Counted from the first letter of the stretch, positions 45,311-57,556 are shown. The stretch: DNA of 64,000 nt from Ooceraea biroi (GCF_003672135.1 NC_039517.1:12052601-12116600), one strand, 5' to 3'. The notes: a model not told the origin generated them from the sequence alone. Program-made: numbers and translations.

Positions 45311-47025
45311 CAGGGTGTCCCAGACCTACCGTATAAGCCGTGAATGGTAGGTTCCTGAGTTCATTTGGAGACGAAAATTCTAATGCCAAAATGTCAAGGG
45401 TGCTATAGTTTTTAAACGGGAAAGGTTTAAAGTTTACCAATAAGCTTGTCAAAATTTCGCGCGCTCAGGGATATCGCATATCAAAAGAGCCCTTCCACAT
45501 CACTTCACTCAACTCGATAGAAACATGTTAATGTGTCCGAGTGTTAACTCGAAATTATTATTCAAATTATTATTCACTTTCCTTGTACATTGTTCACAAA
45601 ACCGACGAATATCAGGATGATAATAGTTTATAAATTATCATACGGAAACGCGATGCGCGTCGAACTTTCAAAGCATTCGTGCGAAGCGTGCAACGAATGA
45701 CGTTTCTTCTGTGATGACAGAAAATCAATACAATAGATATGAAGTTTTCTGCATGAAATGTCGCTAAAGAAAATTGATAAGAAAATATTAACAGTATTTT
45801 TTATTAATTTATTAATTTATTTAAAAGAGCAAGTATCGTACTGCGCTCGAGTACATCATTATCTAGAATGTAGAAAAATCATTTACAACGATAATTTACA
45901 ACGATAATTTTGCGATTACTGCATCGCGCGTGAGAAACAGGATTTCTAACGCCCAACAGACGAATTGGTGCCGTCGTTGAACGTCGCGCTCGTACGGTAC
46001 AGAATGAAGAAGCAATCTTGCAAGCCGTGAACGATACACCAACTACCAGTGTGCGCGAATTGAGTCAAGAATTGGCAATATCAAAAAGCACGGTTCAACG
46101 AATATTACATGAAAATCGTTTCCACGCGTATCATTTTACTAAAGTTCAGAATTTGTTGCCCCGAGATTATGAATCAAGAATTAGATTTTGTACGTGGCTA
46201 TTAAACAAAGAAGAGGATCAACCCGGATTTGTAAATAACGTCTTATTTACCGATGAATCTTGTTTTACACACGATGGTACTTTTAACTGGTAGTTGGTGT
46301 ATTGTTCACGGCTTGCAAGATTGCTTCTTCATTCTGTACCGTACGAGCGCGACGTTCAACGACGGCACCAATTCGTCTGTTGGGCGTTAGAAATCCTGTT
46401 TCTCACGCGCGATGCAGTAATCGCAAAATTATCGTTGTAAATTATCGTTGTAAATGATTTTTCTACATTCTAGATAATGATGTACTCGAGCGCAGTACGA
46501 TACTTGCTCTTTTAAATAAATTAATAAATTAATAAAAAATACTGTTAATATTTTCTTATCAATTTTCTTTAGCGACATTTCATGCAGAAAACTTCATATC
46601 TATTGTATTGATTTTCTGTCATCACAGAAGAAACGTCATTCGTTGCACGCTTCGCACGAATGCTTTGAAAGTTCGACGCGCATCGCGTTTCCGTATGATA
46701 ATTTATAAACTATTATCATCCTGATATTCGTCGGTTTTGTGAACAATGTACAAGGAAAGTGAATAATAATTTGAATAATAATTTCGAGTTAACACTCGGA
46801 CACATTAACATGTTTCTATCGAGTTGAGTGAAGTGATGTGGAAGGGCTCTTTTGATATGCGATATCCCTGAGCGCGCGAAATTTTGACAAGCTTATTGGT
46901 AAACTTTAAACCTTTCCCGTTTAAAAACTATAGCACCCTTGACATTTTGGCATTAGAATTTTCGTCTCCAAATGAACTCAGGAACCTACCATTCACGGCT
47001 TATACGGTAGGTCTGGGACACCCTG
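45311..47025. mobile_element. Palindromic Tc1-like derivative 2
   Basis: 1715 bp beginning CAGGGTGTCCCAGACCTACC and ending with its complement, flanked by TA. Arms of about 730 bp (45311-46040 and 46295-47025) look essentially identical by eye. The 250-bp centre carries most of the truncated transposase frame. Confidence 0.9.
46018..46293 (+). pseudogene. Tc1-like transposase N-terminal half in palindrome 2
   Basis: Opens in the left arm and runs through the centre: VRELSQELAISKSTVQRIL (helix-turn-helix), HAYHFTKVQNLLPRDYESRI, then VLFTDESCFTHDGTFNW with the first catalytic Asp, and a stop where the right arm begins. The second and third catalytic residues are missing, so it can at most bind DNA. 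Confidence 0.75.
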
Positions 47026-47510
47026 TATATACAGGGTGTCTCGATGACCCCGTGCCACCCGTTAATGACGTGTAGTTTGGACTTAGCTGAATAGAAAAGT
47101 CCAATGTCATTTTGCGATTTTCGCAATATTAACGGAGTTATTAATTAATAAATATAAGCGAATGAGGGCGATGCGTGCAGCGAGATAGGTCAGTAGGAGG
47201 GCCGCGCGCTCTTTGATACCGCGAGCTGGGTGGCGCGCGGTGAGGGAGAATGGGGTGTCTTAGATACTGACAATAACAAGGGCGCGCGGGGGGTCCTCCT
47301 ACTGACGGCTATCTTAGAGACTGATAGAAACAGCGTGTGACGCTGGGGCCCCGCGCTGAGCGATAATTGATTCATATCCTTTTTTCCAAAATAGTTTATT
47401 TTGTGGCAATTTTATTTTAAGGTAAAAGAAATTGTTTTTAAGGCAAAGGAAAGGAAAGCTATCGTTTCCTCACCACCTTGCGGTAGATAGCACGGAGCGT
47501 TTTTTTAGGG

Positions 47511-47570
47511 CCGGTTTTTCAATCATGGTTTAAACGTAGATCTAAGTTTAAACCATGATTGAAAAACCGG
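47511..47570. repeat. Perfect 25-bp hairpin
   Basis: CCGGTTTTTCAATCATGGTT (arm 47511-47535) with exact complement at 47546-47570; the 10-base loop contains AGATCT. Confidence 0.95.
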
Positions 47571-47647
47571 TCCTTAAAGTGGTTTCTCCAATAGACCTAA
47601 TCCATTCTCATTATTTAATGCAATAATTGTTCGAAGTGCCTTCCTCG

Positions 47648-48350
47648 TTACTTTATGCAGAGTTCGGCTCTTCGAACAATGTCACGCGTTGCACGTTGCG
47701 CCATGTCCGGCGTGATGGTATTGAAGGCCGCGATAATTGCTTCACGTACTTCATGTTCTGTGCCATCACGCCAGTGCTCGACTAAATTCTTTATGTAGCC
47801 CCAAACAAAATAATCTAATACATTCAGATCCGGCGATCGCGCCGGCCAAGCGATTGGGCCATCACGGCCCATCCACCTGTCCGGAAAACGCGCGTTCAAA
47901 ATTTCACGTGCTTGTCGCGAAAAATGAGCAGGAGCCCCGTCTTGCTGGAAAATCATCTGCGTTCGTAAAAGTAAAGGAATATTTTCCAGTAATATTGGCA
48001 AATGATTTTCCAGAAAATCTGAATAAATTTGCCCATTAAGTCGTGGCGGGAAAAAGAATGGACTAATCTGAAAATCAAAGACAAGAAACTTAGGTAAAAT
48101 TGCAACAAAAAATCTTATTTAACTCATTTACTCAAGCTTACTATTTCATTTCTGATGATTCCTGCCTACACGTTTACGCTCCATCGATATTGGAAAGAGC
48201 TAACGCGAATAGCATGCGGATTTTCTTCTCGCTATGTTATAAAGTTACGAGAATTAAAAATTCCGTTAGGCGTAAATGTAGCCTCATCGGTCCATAGAAT
48301 TTGATCGGGGAAAGAAACGTCTCGCCGATGCTGCGCAAGGAATCCTGTGC
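47648..48350 (-). pseudogene. Tc1-like (DD41D) transposase, C-terminal half
   Basis: The upper part, about 48240-48350, reads DQILWTDEATFTPNGIFNSR (first Asp). The lower part, 47648-48001, reads LPILLENIPLL-like start, MIFQQDGAPAHFSRQ (second Asp) and ARSPDLNVLDYFVWGYIK (third Asp), ending in CIK and a stop. By count the spacing between the last two aspartates is 41 residues. A frame break and sequence between 48002 and 48240 separate the parts. Complements the N-terminal halves found in the palindromes. Confidence 0.78.
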
Positions 48351-48560
48351 ATGTTTCGCCAATGATTAATAATATACGAAAATCGCCAATAGTTAATAAT
48401 GTACGAAAATCGTCATTAATGACGAAGAATAAAAATACCTCCACTAAAACATATTCGATGTTCATAGTCTCCCGCACGAAGTTGTTGTCGCCGCCGCGGG
48501 ACCTATGCGAAACAGTTGTCGTACGAAGGGAGAACACCCTCTCTTACATGTCTTGCAGTG

Positions 48561-49489
48561 AAGCTCCTTTGGGCAGGCCGACCCGCGACGGAGGGACCCG
48601 CGACGGAGGGACCCGCGGCGGTGTACGTAAAGTTAGCACCCCCTTTTTTGAAAATGGTAATTTTGAAAGTTGTTCCAGATTTTTCTAACTTTGTACTACA
48701 TTGTTCCAAAGTAATATTATTTTATTTCAAATAGTTTTTTAATAAAACAAAAAAATGTTTTTTTAGCTGTACCCCCCTTTTTCAAAAATCAAATATTTCT
48801 TCATTGTTATAAATTGTTCTAATTGTTCCAAACATTGTTGCAGAAGAACAATTCCGTAAGTCGAACCGGAAGCCCGGAAAATAAAATAAATGTTCCACCT
48901 ATGACTCCAGGACCAAGAGTAAACCTACGCTTCCTTTCGTGTTCCAATCTATATCTTTTTGTTCTGAGTTGTTCTTGGGCTGGAAAACATAGTTCTGTGG
49001 TATGAATATCGTATCGTCCATGGTTTCCTGAAAATTTGAAAGAGACGTTGCTATCCCTCCTCTTTTTGCTAAATCGAACATTTATTAATATTTATAGATG
49101 TGTTAGTTGTAAATTATTCCAGAAGATCAATTTCGTAAGTCAAACCGAAAATTCGAAAAATAATAAAAAAAATGTTGTAAGAGTAAATATAGTTTTCCTT
49201 TCGTGTTTTAATCGATAGTTTCTTATTTTGAGTCATTCTAAGCCTTATAAAAGAGAAAAAGGTGGAAGAGGTAAGGATGTGATCATGGAGAAAATGTCAT
49301 GTGTTACATATAAGAGCAGAAGAGTTCACGTAGCGTGTTAACATCTAGTATTAAAATAAAAACATGTTTTAATAATATTATAATATATTTAGTAATATAT
49401 AAATATGTAGCAGTTAAATATGATAATATAAATATAAGAATATAAGAATATAAATAATAGTATCATCTTCGCGTACTTATATAAATATT
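48561..49489. other. Non-coding with a short tandem repeat and a diverged direct duplication
   Basis: GACGGAGGGACCCGC is repeated at 48585-48620. 48830-49000 and 49095-49240 are diverged copies of one sequence (CAGAAGAACAATTCCGTAAG against CAGAAGATCAATTTCGTAAG; CCTTTCGTGTTCCAATC against CCTTTCGTGTTTTAATC). Confidence 0.6.
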
Positions 49490-51430
49490 TTATGTTTCGA
49501 CATAAATGCACATATGGACGTTGCCTTTTGGTTTAACGCATGCCTTCCTGGGTTTACGTAACAAGTCGTCATATTCAATCCAATTGGTACCATTACGTAT
49601 ATACGCAGTATAATGCCCAACTGACGTTATAATATTTTGTCCGTGATATATAACGCATCCAACATGAGTGTAATGCTGCTTATTTAATTGGATTGATAGT
49701 GGAATGTCATCCAAAGCGATTGTAATCGAAGACTCGATAAATAACTGTGCACCGTATGTTACACTCATGTGACGTTCCTCATTACATTTATGACATCGAA
49801 GCTTCAAAATTTTTCCCTCCTGTATTGCGTCAATAATCTTCGTGTAACCATAGTTTTCTAATATTTCAGCATTTACGGGTAAAATACATTTCTTAATCAT
49901 TTTCATATTGTGACATTTTTGACATGTAGATACTTCGATGTAACTATAATTTTCGGAGAATACATATTCGCAGAGATTCGCAATGTTAGATACAACGTTT
50001 ATTGTTATTGTATCAAAACTTTGCGTTTTTTCTAAAGAACTAATATTTTTTAAAATTTCTGCTCTCATTTTATAAATTTTTTTTGTCGGACCTAATTGTA
50101 TAAAAAGTTTTATAAATTTAAAAATATCTGTCGTAGCTGTATCGACAGTTTCCTTAAATTTATCATGCACGCAAGCCGCAGCGAGAATTTGCACAATGCT
50201 GTCAAAGCCACATGAATTTTTGATAATTATGTTATTAGATCCTATTTTTAATATAGACGATATATTGCCATTTTGTAGCGCACTTAAAATTACATGTTTT
50301 TTATTAATATTAAAGGTGTCCCAACCAGGACATGCATCTAGATAAACACGTTTAGCTTTTTTATCGTTTTTATTTCTCCAATTATGTTCTGCTGCTAAGT
50401 CACACGGTTCTTCTTCTGATTTGTCAGAATGTATGGGTATTTTTGTATCCATACATTCGAATTTTGGATTTGTGACAACTTCTGTTGAAATTTGCATTGA
50501 TTGCTCGTGATCCGTATTAATGTTTGACGTAGATGTAGATATAGGTACTGGTCTATTAATTTCCGACATAGCTAACTTTGCTTTACCGGAGAAAGATTGG
50601 ATATGTACTGTTAAAAATTTATCTATTCGCATTGATTGCGAACTGTACTTCAATAGTCTATGCTTAATATCATTAAATTCAGATTCGACAGTAGATGAAC
50701 TTGCATTTATTTTGCCAATTCCAAATTTGGATGTCATTACTCCGGAGTATAAGGGAAAATATGGTAACAATAATTTAACTTTTTGCGCCATTGCTGGACA
50801 GTAATATGGGTTTATATCAATACCTTCAGGAGCATTACGCAAATCGTTAATACAATTGTTGAAAAACATATTTACCCAGGCAATCATTGCATTATTTTCA
50901 GCAGAATTAAATTCATCGCTATTCTTATCTCCTTGGTTATTATCTGACAATAGCAAATCTGACTCGTCTATATCACGACCAATTTCAGTACCTCGATCAG
51001 CAAGTACGTTCACATCAGGAATTCCTCTAATTTTTTTACATAAAATATTCGAGCTTTTTCAGCTAAAGTGTCTTGTTGATTCTCATCTTTTCCAACATTT
51101 TCGCTAATGCATAGAATAATCGCAGCTCGCACAATTTGTTGTAAGTCAGTGAAATCTGTTGTCTTTGATAACAAACACATAACCATTATATAAAATGTTT
51201 TAATTTTAGGATGGACAGATGTAAAAATTTTCCATCTACTGATAAAACTAACATAATGCGAAATATCCAAACGCAAAAAACTTTTTGGCATTTTCTCGTT
51301 TCTATTTGTAAGCAATAAATAACATGTTGATAAATATTCTGTTAGATTATTACAATTACCGAATGCTCTTGCAATAGCATTCATTAATGCTCTATCAAAA
51401 TCACAAACTATATGTACTCTACACTCTATA
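49490..51430 (-). pseudogene. NOF-like DDE transposase with C-terminal USP-type deubiquitinase domain
   Basis: Minus strand, read from 51430. It begins mid-domain with HIVCDFDRALMNAIARAFGN (a catalytic-Asp-type motif), is shifted once in a run of seven A at about 51037, and continues: INPYYCPAMAQKVKLLLPYF, SSSTVESEFNDIKHRLL (Glu-containing motif typical of NOF/MULE-like enzymes), then a peptidase region. The latter has NSCGFDSIVQILAAA (Cys box), zinc-ribbon pairs CQKCHNMK and LRCHKCNEE, and GHYTAYIRNGTNWIEYDD (His box), as in USP/UCH (C19) deubiquitinases. Ends at 49490. The transposase N terminus is missing. Family links are from motif memory. Confidence 0.65.
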
Positions 51431-51657
51431 GCGATCGCAGGAACACTGCTTCGCCGATGCGAGCTATAGACAAATGAGCGCGCTATAAAGCGCGTTTTTA
51501 GACGGAAAATATTAATACTAATCGAGCGAACGAAAATAAACTTATAAATTTATAAAAAAGTGGAACATTTAAACGAAAAGTTCTATTTTCAGTGATGTAA
51601 CAAATAATAATAAAAATGAAGGATTTGACAATGAAATGTCTTAGACAAAAAATACTG
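51431..51657. other. Spacer between the NOF-like gene and the SAM gene
   Basis: No gene seen. Contains a short CGCG-rich palindromic stretch (gagcgcgctataaagcgcg) near 51477-51500, otherwise AT-rich. Confidence 0.4.
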
Positions 51658-54600
51658 AAATTATAAATTTCTGGGTTTCTTAGTTGTCAACGATATTTCT
51701 TTTTCCTGCACATAAATTCCAATATCAGCCAAAGCCTTCGTAATTGTTCCTCGGTTTATATCGTGATCCTCCAAAAATATATTATAAAAACCTTGTTGTA
51801 TCAATTGCCATACGTGCTTGCTTTCAGGAGGGTAATCGGAGTGAAAAACATGAAACAATTTAAAACAAAGTTCCACGGCCTCCACAATGTTTTTACATGT
51901 ATATAAAACTTTGTCTACAATTACGTGACTATGACTGATATTATCCCAGGTCGGACCTACCGCTAAAACATAAGGTTGAACAGATGTAGATATTTTAACT
52001 TTTTTTGCTATCTCCATCTGTTACGAACGCGAGGTATCACGGGACGGATAGCACAGCCACGAACACACAAAAGAAGAAAGCGTCTGTTGTAACGGCACAA
52101 AGTTATATATAACTGAAATAAATTATGTACACTATATATAAGTTCAACTCGCCGTTTTAATTCCGCGAGCGACGGAAAGTATCAACGTGGTGATTCCGCA
52201 AGCGACGGAATTATCACCGTGACGATTCCGCGAGCGACGGAATTGCACGCACTGAAAGAGACGGACTTTGCGTTTAGTTGATTGCCAGAAACTTTTGATA
52301 CTTTGCAGACTGACTGTGAAGTGGGTCCGCGGATCGCTTGGAGCTCTATTTGTAGAACCCGTGAATTTTGGCTAGGCCCAATCGATTTCAAAGTTTTGGG
52401 GGTGACCCCCGCGTGCCGCACGCGATTGGCACATGGTTGGGCCTCACGCAGCCCGGTGATAAGGAACATGCGCGGAGCGAGCCGCAGGCCGAGCGATTGG
52501 CCGTCGCCGTCTGACGTCATCTCCTCGCGCATGTCTCCTGAGAAAAGTCGCGAGTGAACGGTTAAATTGCGGTTGATGTTTGTCTCAATTTTGCGGGACA
52601 AACAGCGTGGGAAGAAAATATTTGTCCCAAATTTCCTTCTCGATTTCAATTCTCGAAACTTCTCGAATGACTTTATGAGACAAACATCACCCGCACAGCT
52701 ATTGAATGATCAATTTCTCAATCGATTCGGTTTCCGAAAATTCCTTTAATGCAATTCCGAACACCATCAATGCTTTACGTCGACGTTCAATATGTTCTTC
52801 AACTTCCGTTTCACTGCAAACTCTCGCGACGAAAGATTCAACAATATCTATCCTCGTTGGTCTCCACGTCTTGTGCACATAAACGTAAGGAAATATAAAG
52901 GGAAGGAGCAAAAGAGTTCCAGTCACTCTAAGTATAACATCTGAATCGTCTGAAAAATAAAATTATCACTTTATATCTAAAAGTATATTTTCCTAGCATA
53001 CATCAAATAGAAAATTGAAAACATTGTTTATTTTTGTTTTTCTTTTTTTTGGACTCTATTATTAACGTTCGGTTATATAAGGAAATGTTTTACTTACGTT
53101 TAGCCAAGTTCAAGAACGAAGTAGCTATATCCTTTTGCTTTCGTTGGCTTGTTCTTTTTATTTTATTTTATTATATTTTATTTTAAGTACTGAAGCTGTA
53201 GCAATAATTGCAAGCCTGTATTTCTCACAATTTTTGGCTAGGTTCCCCGAGTACCTCGTTACAGGATCTAAATTGGGACAAAGTTTTTCGAAATCCTGTT
53301 CAATCTGCACATGAAAATATTGTAAGTTAATTAAAATGTTTACGTAAATAGTAATACTATAATTCAATTTTACAATAAATATTTCTTGTAAATATTTTAT
53401 ACTAATACATATTTTATACATATTTTATAATATTAATATAATATTTATAATTATTTGATATTATTATATTATACTTTTGAGTTTACAAGGAAAACTTACT
53501 AAGACTTTACCAACTTCTTCAATTTGCAAAACCCTGTATTCGTTCAGATAATCCCACACTGTTCCTGACTGATGTAAGAGTTGGTTCCGTCTATATGTAA
53601 AAGTAGCTTCCCAGGAGGATAGTAATTCTGAGGTCAATTTGTAGTGCAATTCGTTCCGCAAATAATTAAGATGAGACTCTATTGTTGGATCAGTCTGTGA
53701 AAGAGACACTAATACAACAAAATTAGTTACAGGCACAAAAGATAACATATAAGAACATGTAAGCAATTATTATTAACATTAAAAAAGAAATTAAATACCT
53801 TCTCTTGGAATTTCAGTTCTAGATTGAATTTCTCCTTCTGATTGACTGACAGATCTCCAAGTTTTTGTGATATGAGATATGTTTGAAGGACACGGACTTC
53901 TGTCCCTGCCGGTTGAGACTGACGTACTTGGCTGCCTCAATAGAACATCTCGGTTTTCCTTAAGAAGTTTTCTCCTCTCTTGAAAGAGTTGGACCTGCAA
54001 CACTCCTTGCGCTCTCTTTCTCTGAAGTATGATGCCGTCTGAACGTCTATATGGCTCGTATTTAAAGGCATAAAAAGCGGATGTCGGCGTCTTTGGAAAC
54101 AGACGTTTAAAATATTTACTCCATCTTATGAGAGTACTTGTTGGTATTTTCCGTAGTGGAGGAGTGGCTAAATTGAGGAGATGTTTGGCAGTAACTTTTC
54201 CTATCAAGTTGATGTCAGATCCCACTGGTACTAAATCTTTACGGTGGATATTGTGGATAAGTTTTTGAAGATGGGATCCGTTTTTATGCAAGAGATTAAG
54301 CAGCGGAGTTCTACCTTCAGCATTTGCTGTATTAAAATTTGGAATTGGTGATTGCCTTTCTTGTTCCTTATCGCTTGACGTTTGTACGGGAGCAGTTGTA
54401 ACGTCGTCGAAATCTTTCAACTCATCCTCTAACTGTACACTTGTTTCTGTGAGGTCTTCAAGGTCAGGTTCGTTTGTGCCAACATTAACATAAAAACTAA
54501 CAGTATCTTCAACGTTTATGCCAACATTAACATCAAAACTAACAGTATCTTCAATGTTCACTATTTGCAGATCTGAAATATCTGCAAGCTCTTTATTCTT

Positions 54601-55603
54601 TGTTTCAATTTGCTCGCTGCTCACAAACTCGTTGAAATCTTGCGAAAGCAACAATGGGCTCTCTGAAAAATTACTGCTGCAGCTGCTGATGTTTGTAGAC
54701 AAACTGTTCGATGAATCTCTTTTGGGAAAATGGATCAACTGCAATGATGCAACTTCGTTTGAGCTCTTCGCTGAAACAGACTCCTTGTTATCTGTGTCAA
54801 CAGTGTACGCTGGTTGCATATCACCGTATGCCTATAAGAAAAGAAATGCCAAACTAGTTTTTAGCAACATAACTATCAGTACAAAAATATGCATGCTGTA
54901 TTACATAAAACAATATGCTATATGGTCATTGCACATGCACGCACGTACAGTTCATATGGACTACATATACTACAGATCTATATCTAAAGAATTTGTTTAG
55001 TATGACAAAATGGAAAAAATATACATTAAAGAATTTAATCAAACGTATATACCGCTAGTAGTTCGGGATCTATCAAACAATTATGCAATGACATCCATTT
55101 AACTAAAGTTCTACCAAACCTCCTCCTTGGACCATATTTCATAATTAATTCATCAAGTTCACGCTTTCTTAAAGTTTTTAAATCTTCCACTGAAATATTT
55201 TCCTCTAGTGCAGAACAAAATAAAGTAAATTAGATCGCGGCAGACTAATTACGTGACATAAAATGAAGCATATAACCTAATACATACATTGAAAGTGTCT
55301 TTCCAAAAGAATAATAACATACAGGAAGACTTATGTAATCTAAACACACGTTATATATCATATATATATTGTACAAGTTGTTCCTTAAACTCACAGATAT
55401 AAAACCCAACAAATTCTTATAATAAGTTACATACGACGTGACTTATTGACGAGATGGTCATCAATTGATCAATTGATGTTCTACGTTAGTGGCAAGACAA
55501 GAAACTGTTTATGTTAGAAGTATGAAATGTACTTACTTATTAATAAATCAATGACTTCTTCTTCTACAGCCATTTCTTCTAATGTACGACGTATGTCACA
55601 CAT
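51658..55603 (-). CDS. SAM-domain protein gene (SAMD3-like family), multi-exon
   Basis: Minus-strand exons with good splice sites: 55537-55603 (MCDIRRTLEEMAVEEEVIDL), 55053-55204 (NISVEDLKTLRKRELDELIM, KYGPRRRF: SAM domain), 53799-54830 (acidic linker, then a basic stretch with IPTSTLIRWSKYFKRLF), 53500-53708 (NYLRNELHYKLTSELLSSWE; WDYLNEYRVLQIEE), 53098-53304 (DFEKLCPNLDPVTRYSGN), about 52697-52949 (LLLLPFIFPYVYVHKTWRPT), and 51658-52017 (VQPYVLAVGPTWDNISHSHV; PPESKHVWQLIQQGFYN). Junction phases mostly agree. The order matches a family I know from insects and fish with a SAM domain; role unknown. A frameshift in the T-rich part of the fifth exon and an LTR-like insert before the last exon suggest damage. 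Confidence 0.6.
52019..52686. mobile_element. Solo LTR-like insertion in the SAM gene
   Basis: TGTTACGAACGC... to ...GAGACAAACA, a TG...CA pair with the short inverted end TGTT/AACA, 668 bp, more GC-rich than its flanks. Includes three tandem GATTCCGCGAGCGACGGAA-type units (about 52157-52245) and a TATATA box near 52100. No clean target duplication, so the ends are provisional. Confidence 0.45.
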
Positions 55604-56394
55604 TATCGCTATTGTAAATCACAATTGTATCGGTTCTTATCGATAATTTAAAAGGAAAAAGAACTATAATAATCGAAATAGTTAATCGCACTTTTCTTCT
55701 TCTCTTTTGTGGCACTCGGTTCCGATGCGGTCACGGTTAACACTCGACGTGATCGAACGTGCACGCAGAGATGTTAGATTCTGTGGAGGGGATGACGCAC
55801 ACGTGCAAGCTACGTGTTACGTCCACGTGCGCTCGGGACGGTTTCAAGTAATACCACTTACTAACCAGAATCTGGCATCTCCGGGGTGCGTTACAAAATT
55901 CAACCTTGGTTACTAAAATTTATAGGTTATGTCACGTCTGCGTTTGATATAACAAATAACTCAACAATCGCGCATACTGTTTCCGCGACTCGGGTATATT
56001 CGTTCCTCTTTGGCAATATTCGTTGCGATTATCCGATTAAATCAACATGAATCGGAAATATTCGTTCCTCTTCGGCAATATTCGGGTATATTCGTTGTAT
56101 AATTTTCAGCGGTTATCATCTTTCATCGGATAATACATGATCGGATATAACGTGATCACTCTCTTGCTTATCCGATTAAAGTGTATATCCGATCTTATCA
56201 TCATTTTATCCGATCTTTTCGTCGTTTTATCCGATGAAAATTACAACGAATATATAAAGGGCGACTAATTTTCCGACCTCATTTCATCGGTAACTGCATT
56301 TCATCGGATGAAGGTATCCATCATTTAATCAGACAGCAAAAGTAACAATCGGAAACACTATTTAATCGATTTATCCGATAAAAATTTTTCTCAG
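55604..56394. other. Intergenic/intronic sequence with ATCCGAT and ATTCGTT repeats
   Basis: 56000-56330 is rich in short words TATTCGTTCCTCTT, ATCCGAT and TTTCATCGG. 55707-55916 has a GC-richer open frame with no motif. The UBE3B-type acceptor (TTTCTCAG) ends at 56394. Confidence 0.45.
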
Positions 56395-57086
56395 TGTACG
56401 AAGGCACATGCAATATTACGGCGACTTTCATGACAGTCACCGAGCGGTGTGTTGGCTGTGGGACATCCTGGAAAAGGACTTTACGGAAGAGGAGAGAGGC
56501 TTGTTCCTCAAGGTACGATCGATGAAAAGAACAAGTAGTAATTTCTTCATTTGACGACCTTATAAAAATCATTCTACTGTTAACTTTTTTCGTGATAACA
56601 GTTTGTGACGAGTTGCTCGAAATCGCCGTTGCTGGGCTTCGCACATCTTGAACCACCCTTCTCCATACGATGCGTGGAAGTCTGCGACGACGAGGACACC
56701 GGAGATACGATAGGTACGATTATCATGAAGAATCTTCCAAATTTCTTTATTTTCTTATATTCTCAATTTGGACCTCTTTATCATCAAATTTATCAAGTAT
56801 TAACTTTTTGAATGAGAAAGAGTTTTCAACGTTCTTCCGACTAGTTTCTCGATTGCTTTTTTCTCGAACGTAGCTCATTTTGCCGATTAAACTTATTCGA
56901 AATCTTTGCAAATCAGGCAGCGTGATTCGCGGATACTTCACGATTCGCAAGAAGGATCCGCATAACCGACTACCGACTTCGTCGACGTGCTTCAACCTGC
57001 TCAAGCTGCCGAATTACCAAAAGAAGAGCACGCTGCGGGAGAAGTTGCGTTACACCGTCACCAGCAACACCGGCTTCGAGTTGTAG
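56395..57086 (+). CDS. UBE3B: UBE3B-type HECT E3 ubiquitin ligase, last three exons
   Basis: Exons 56395-56512 ([20 protein letters not shown]), 56602-56713 ([20 protein letters not shown]) and 56917-57086 ([20 protein letters not shown], then [10 protein letters not shown]) with GT/AG borders and matching phases; stop at 57084-57086 after NTGFEL. The Cys in [14 protein letters not shown] is the thioester-forming residue of the HECT C-lobe, which accepts ubiquitin from E2 and passes it to substrates. Closest by memory to UBE3B, which ends almost identically. Upstream exons are not in the 340 bp before it, so either they lie far upstream past the SAM gene, or this is a partial duplicate. Confidence 0.85.
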
Positions 57087-57556
57087 ATCCTATCGACCGG
57101 ACAATTTTTTTATTGTCTGATAATAAAGTAAATAATATTGTCTGTGTGAAATATCCAATTGGTTGAGATTACATAGTAAAGGTATTGTATAAATTAAATG
57201 TATTTTAATATAATATGATATCATGGATTGCAATGAATTAATAATTAATAAATATTTTTTTATTTACAGGTTACACGTTGAGAACGTATAATAATAAAAT
57301 TATAGCGGCTGCTCTCTGGCGCTGGGTCTCGGCTGCCATAAGCGCTGCAATAAACAATCGGCTGCTTTTAGCGCTGACTCTTGGCTTAGACGCCTTGCAT
57401 TATTGTTATTAAAATTACTGAATATTATAGACAATTATAAAGTATTGATTACAGTACTGGCTACATTCTTCGCTTATCTTACAACAAATAGTTATTAAGA
57501 GAGAGGATATATATTTTATATTATTTACATACTAATTTGTGCAATAATTATACAAA
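57087..57556 (+). other. Spacer and likely 5' region of the Helitron
   Basis: 3' UTR of the ligase first (AATAAAG at about 57122), then AT-rich DNA with a short GC-richer patch at 57305-57405. The Helitron's 5' end lies somewhere here; I cannot fix it. Confidence 0.4.

Larger units (their letters stand above)
47032..48560 (-). mobile_element. Tc1-like element relic carrying the C-terminal transposase half
   Basis: Left terminus CAGGGTGTCTCGATGACCCC at 47032; 47100-47500 closely matches 12270-12660 of palindrome 1. The transposase C-terminal half lies at 47648-48001 and its first-Asp region at about 48240-48340, both on the minus strand. The other terminus was not found. A hairpin at 47511-47570 has inserted within it. 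Confidence 0.6.

Noticed and set aside
45033..45452. Ser/Leu/Arg-rich frame on the minus strand
   Set aside because: Derived from the (GA)n tract and the palindrome end, no coding signal.
52182..52649. 155-codon frame on the minus strand
   Set aside because: Lies entirely inside the LTR-like insert, without protein motifs.
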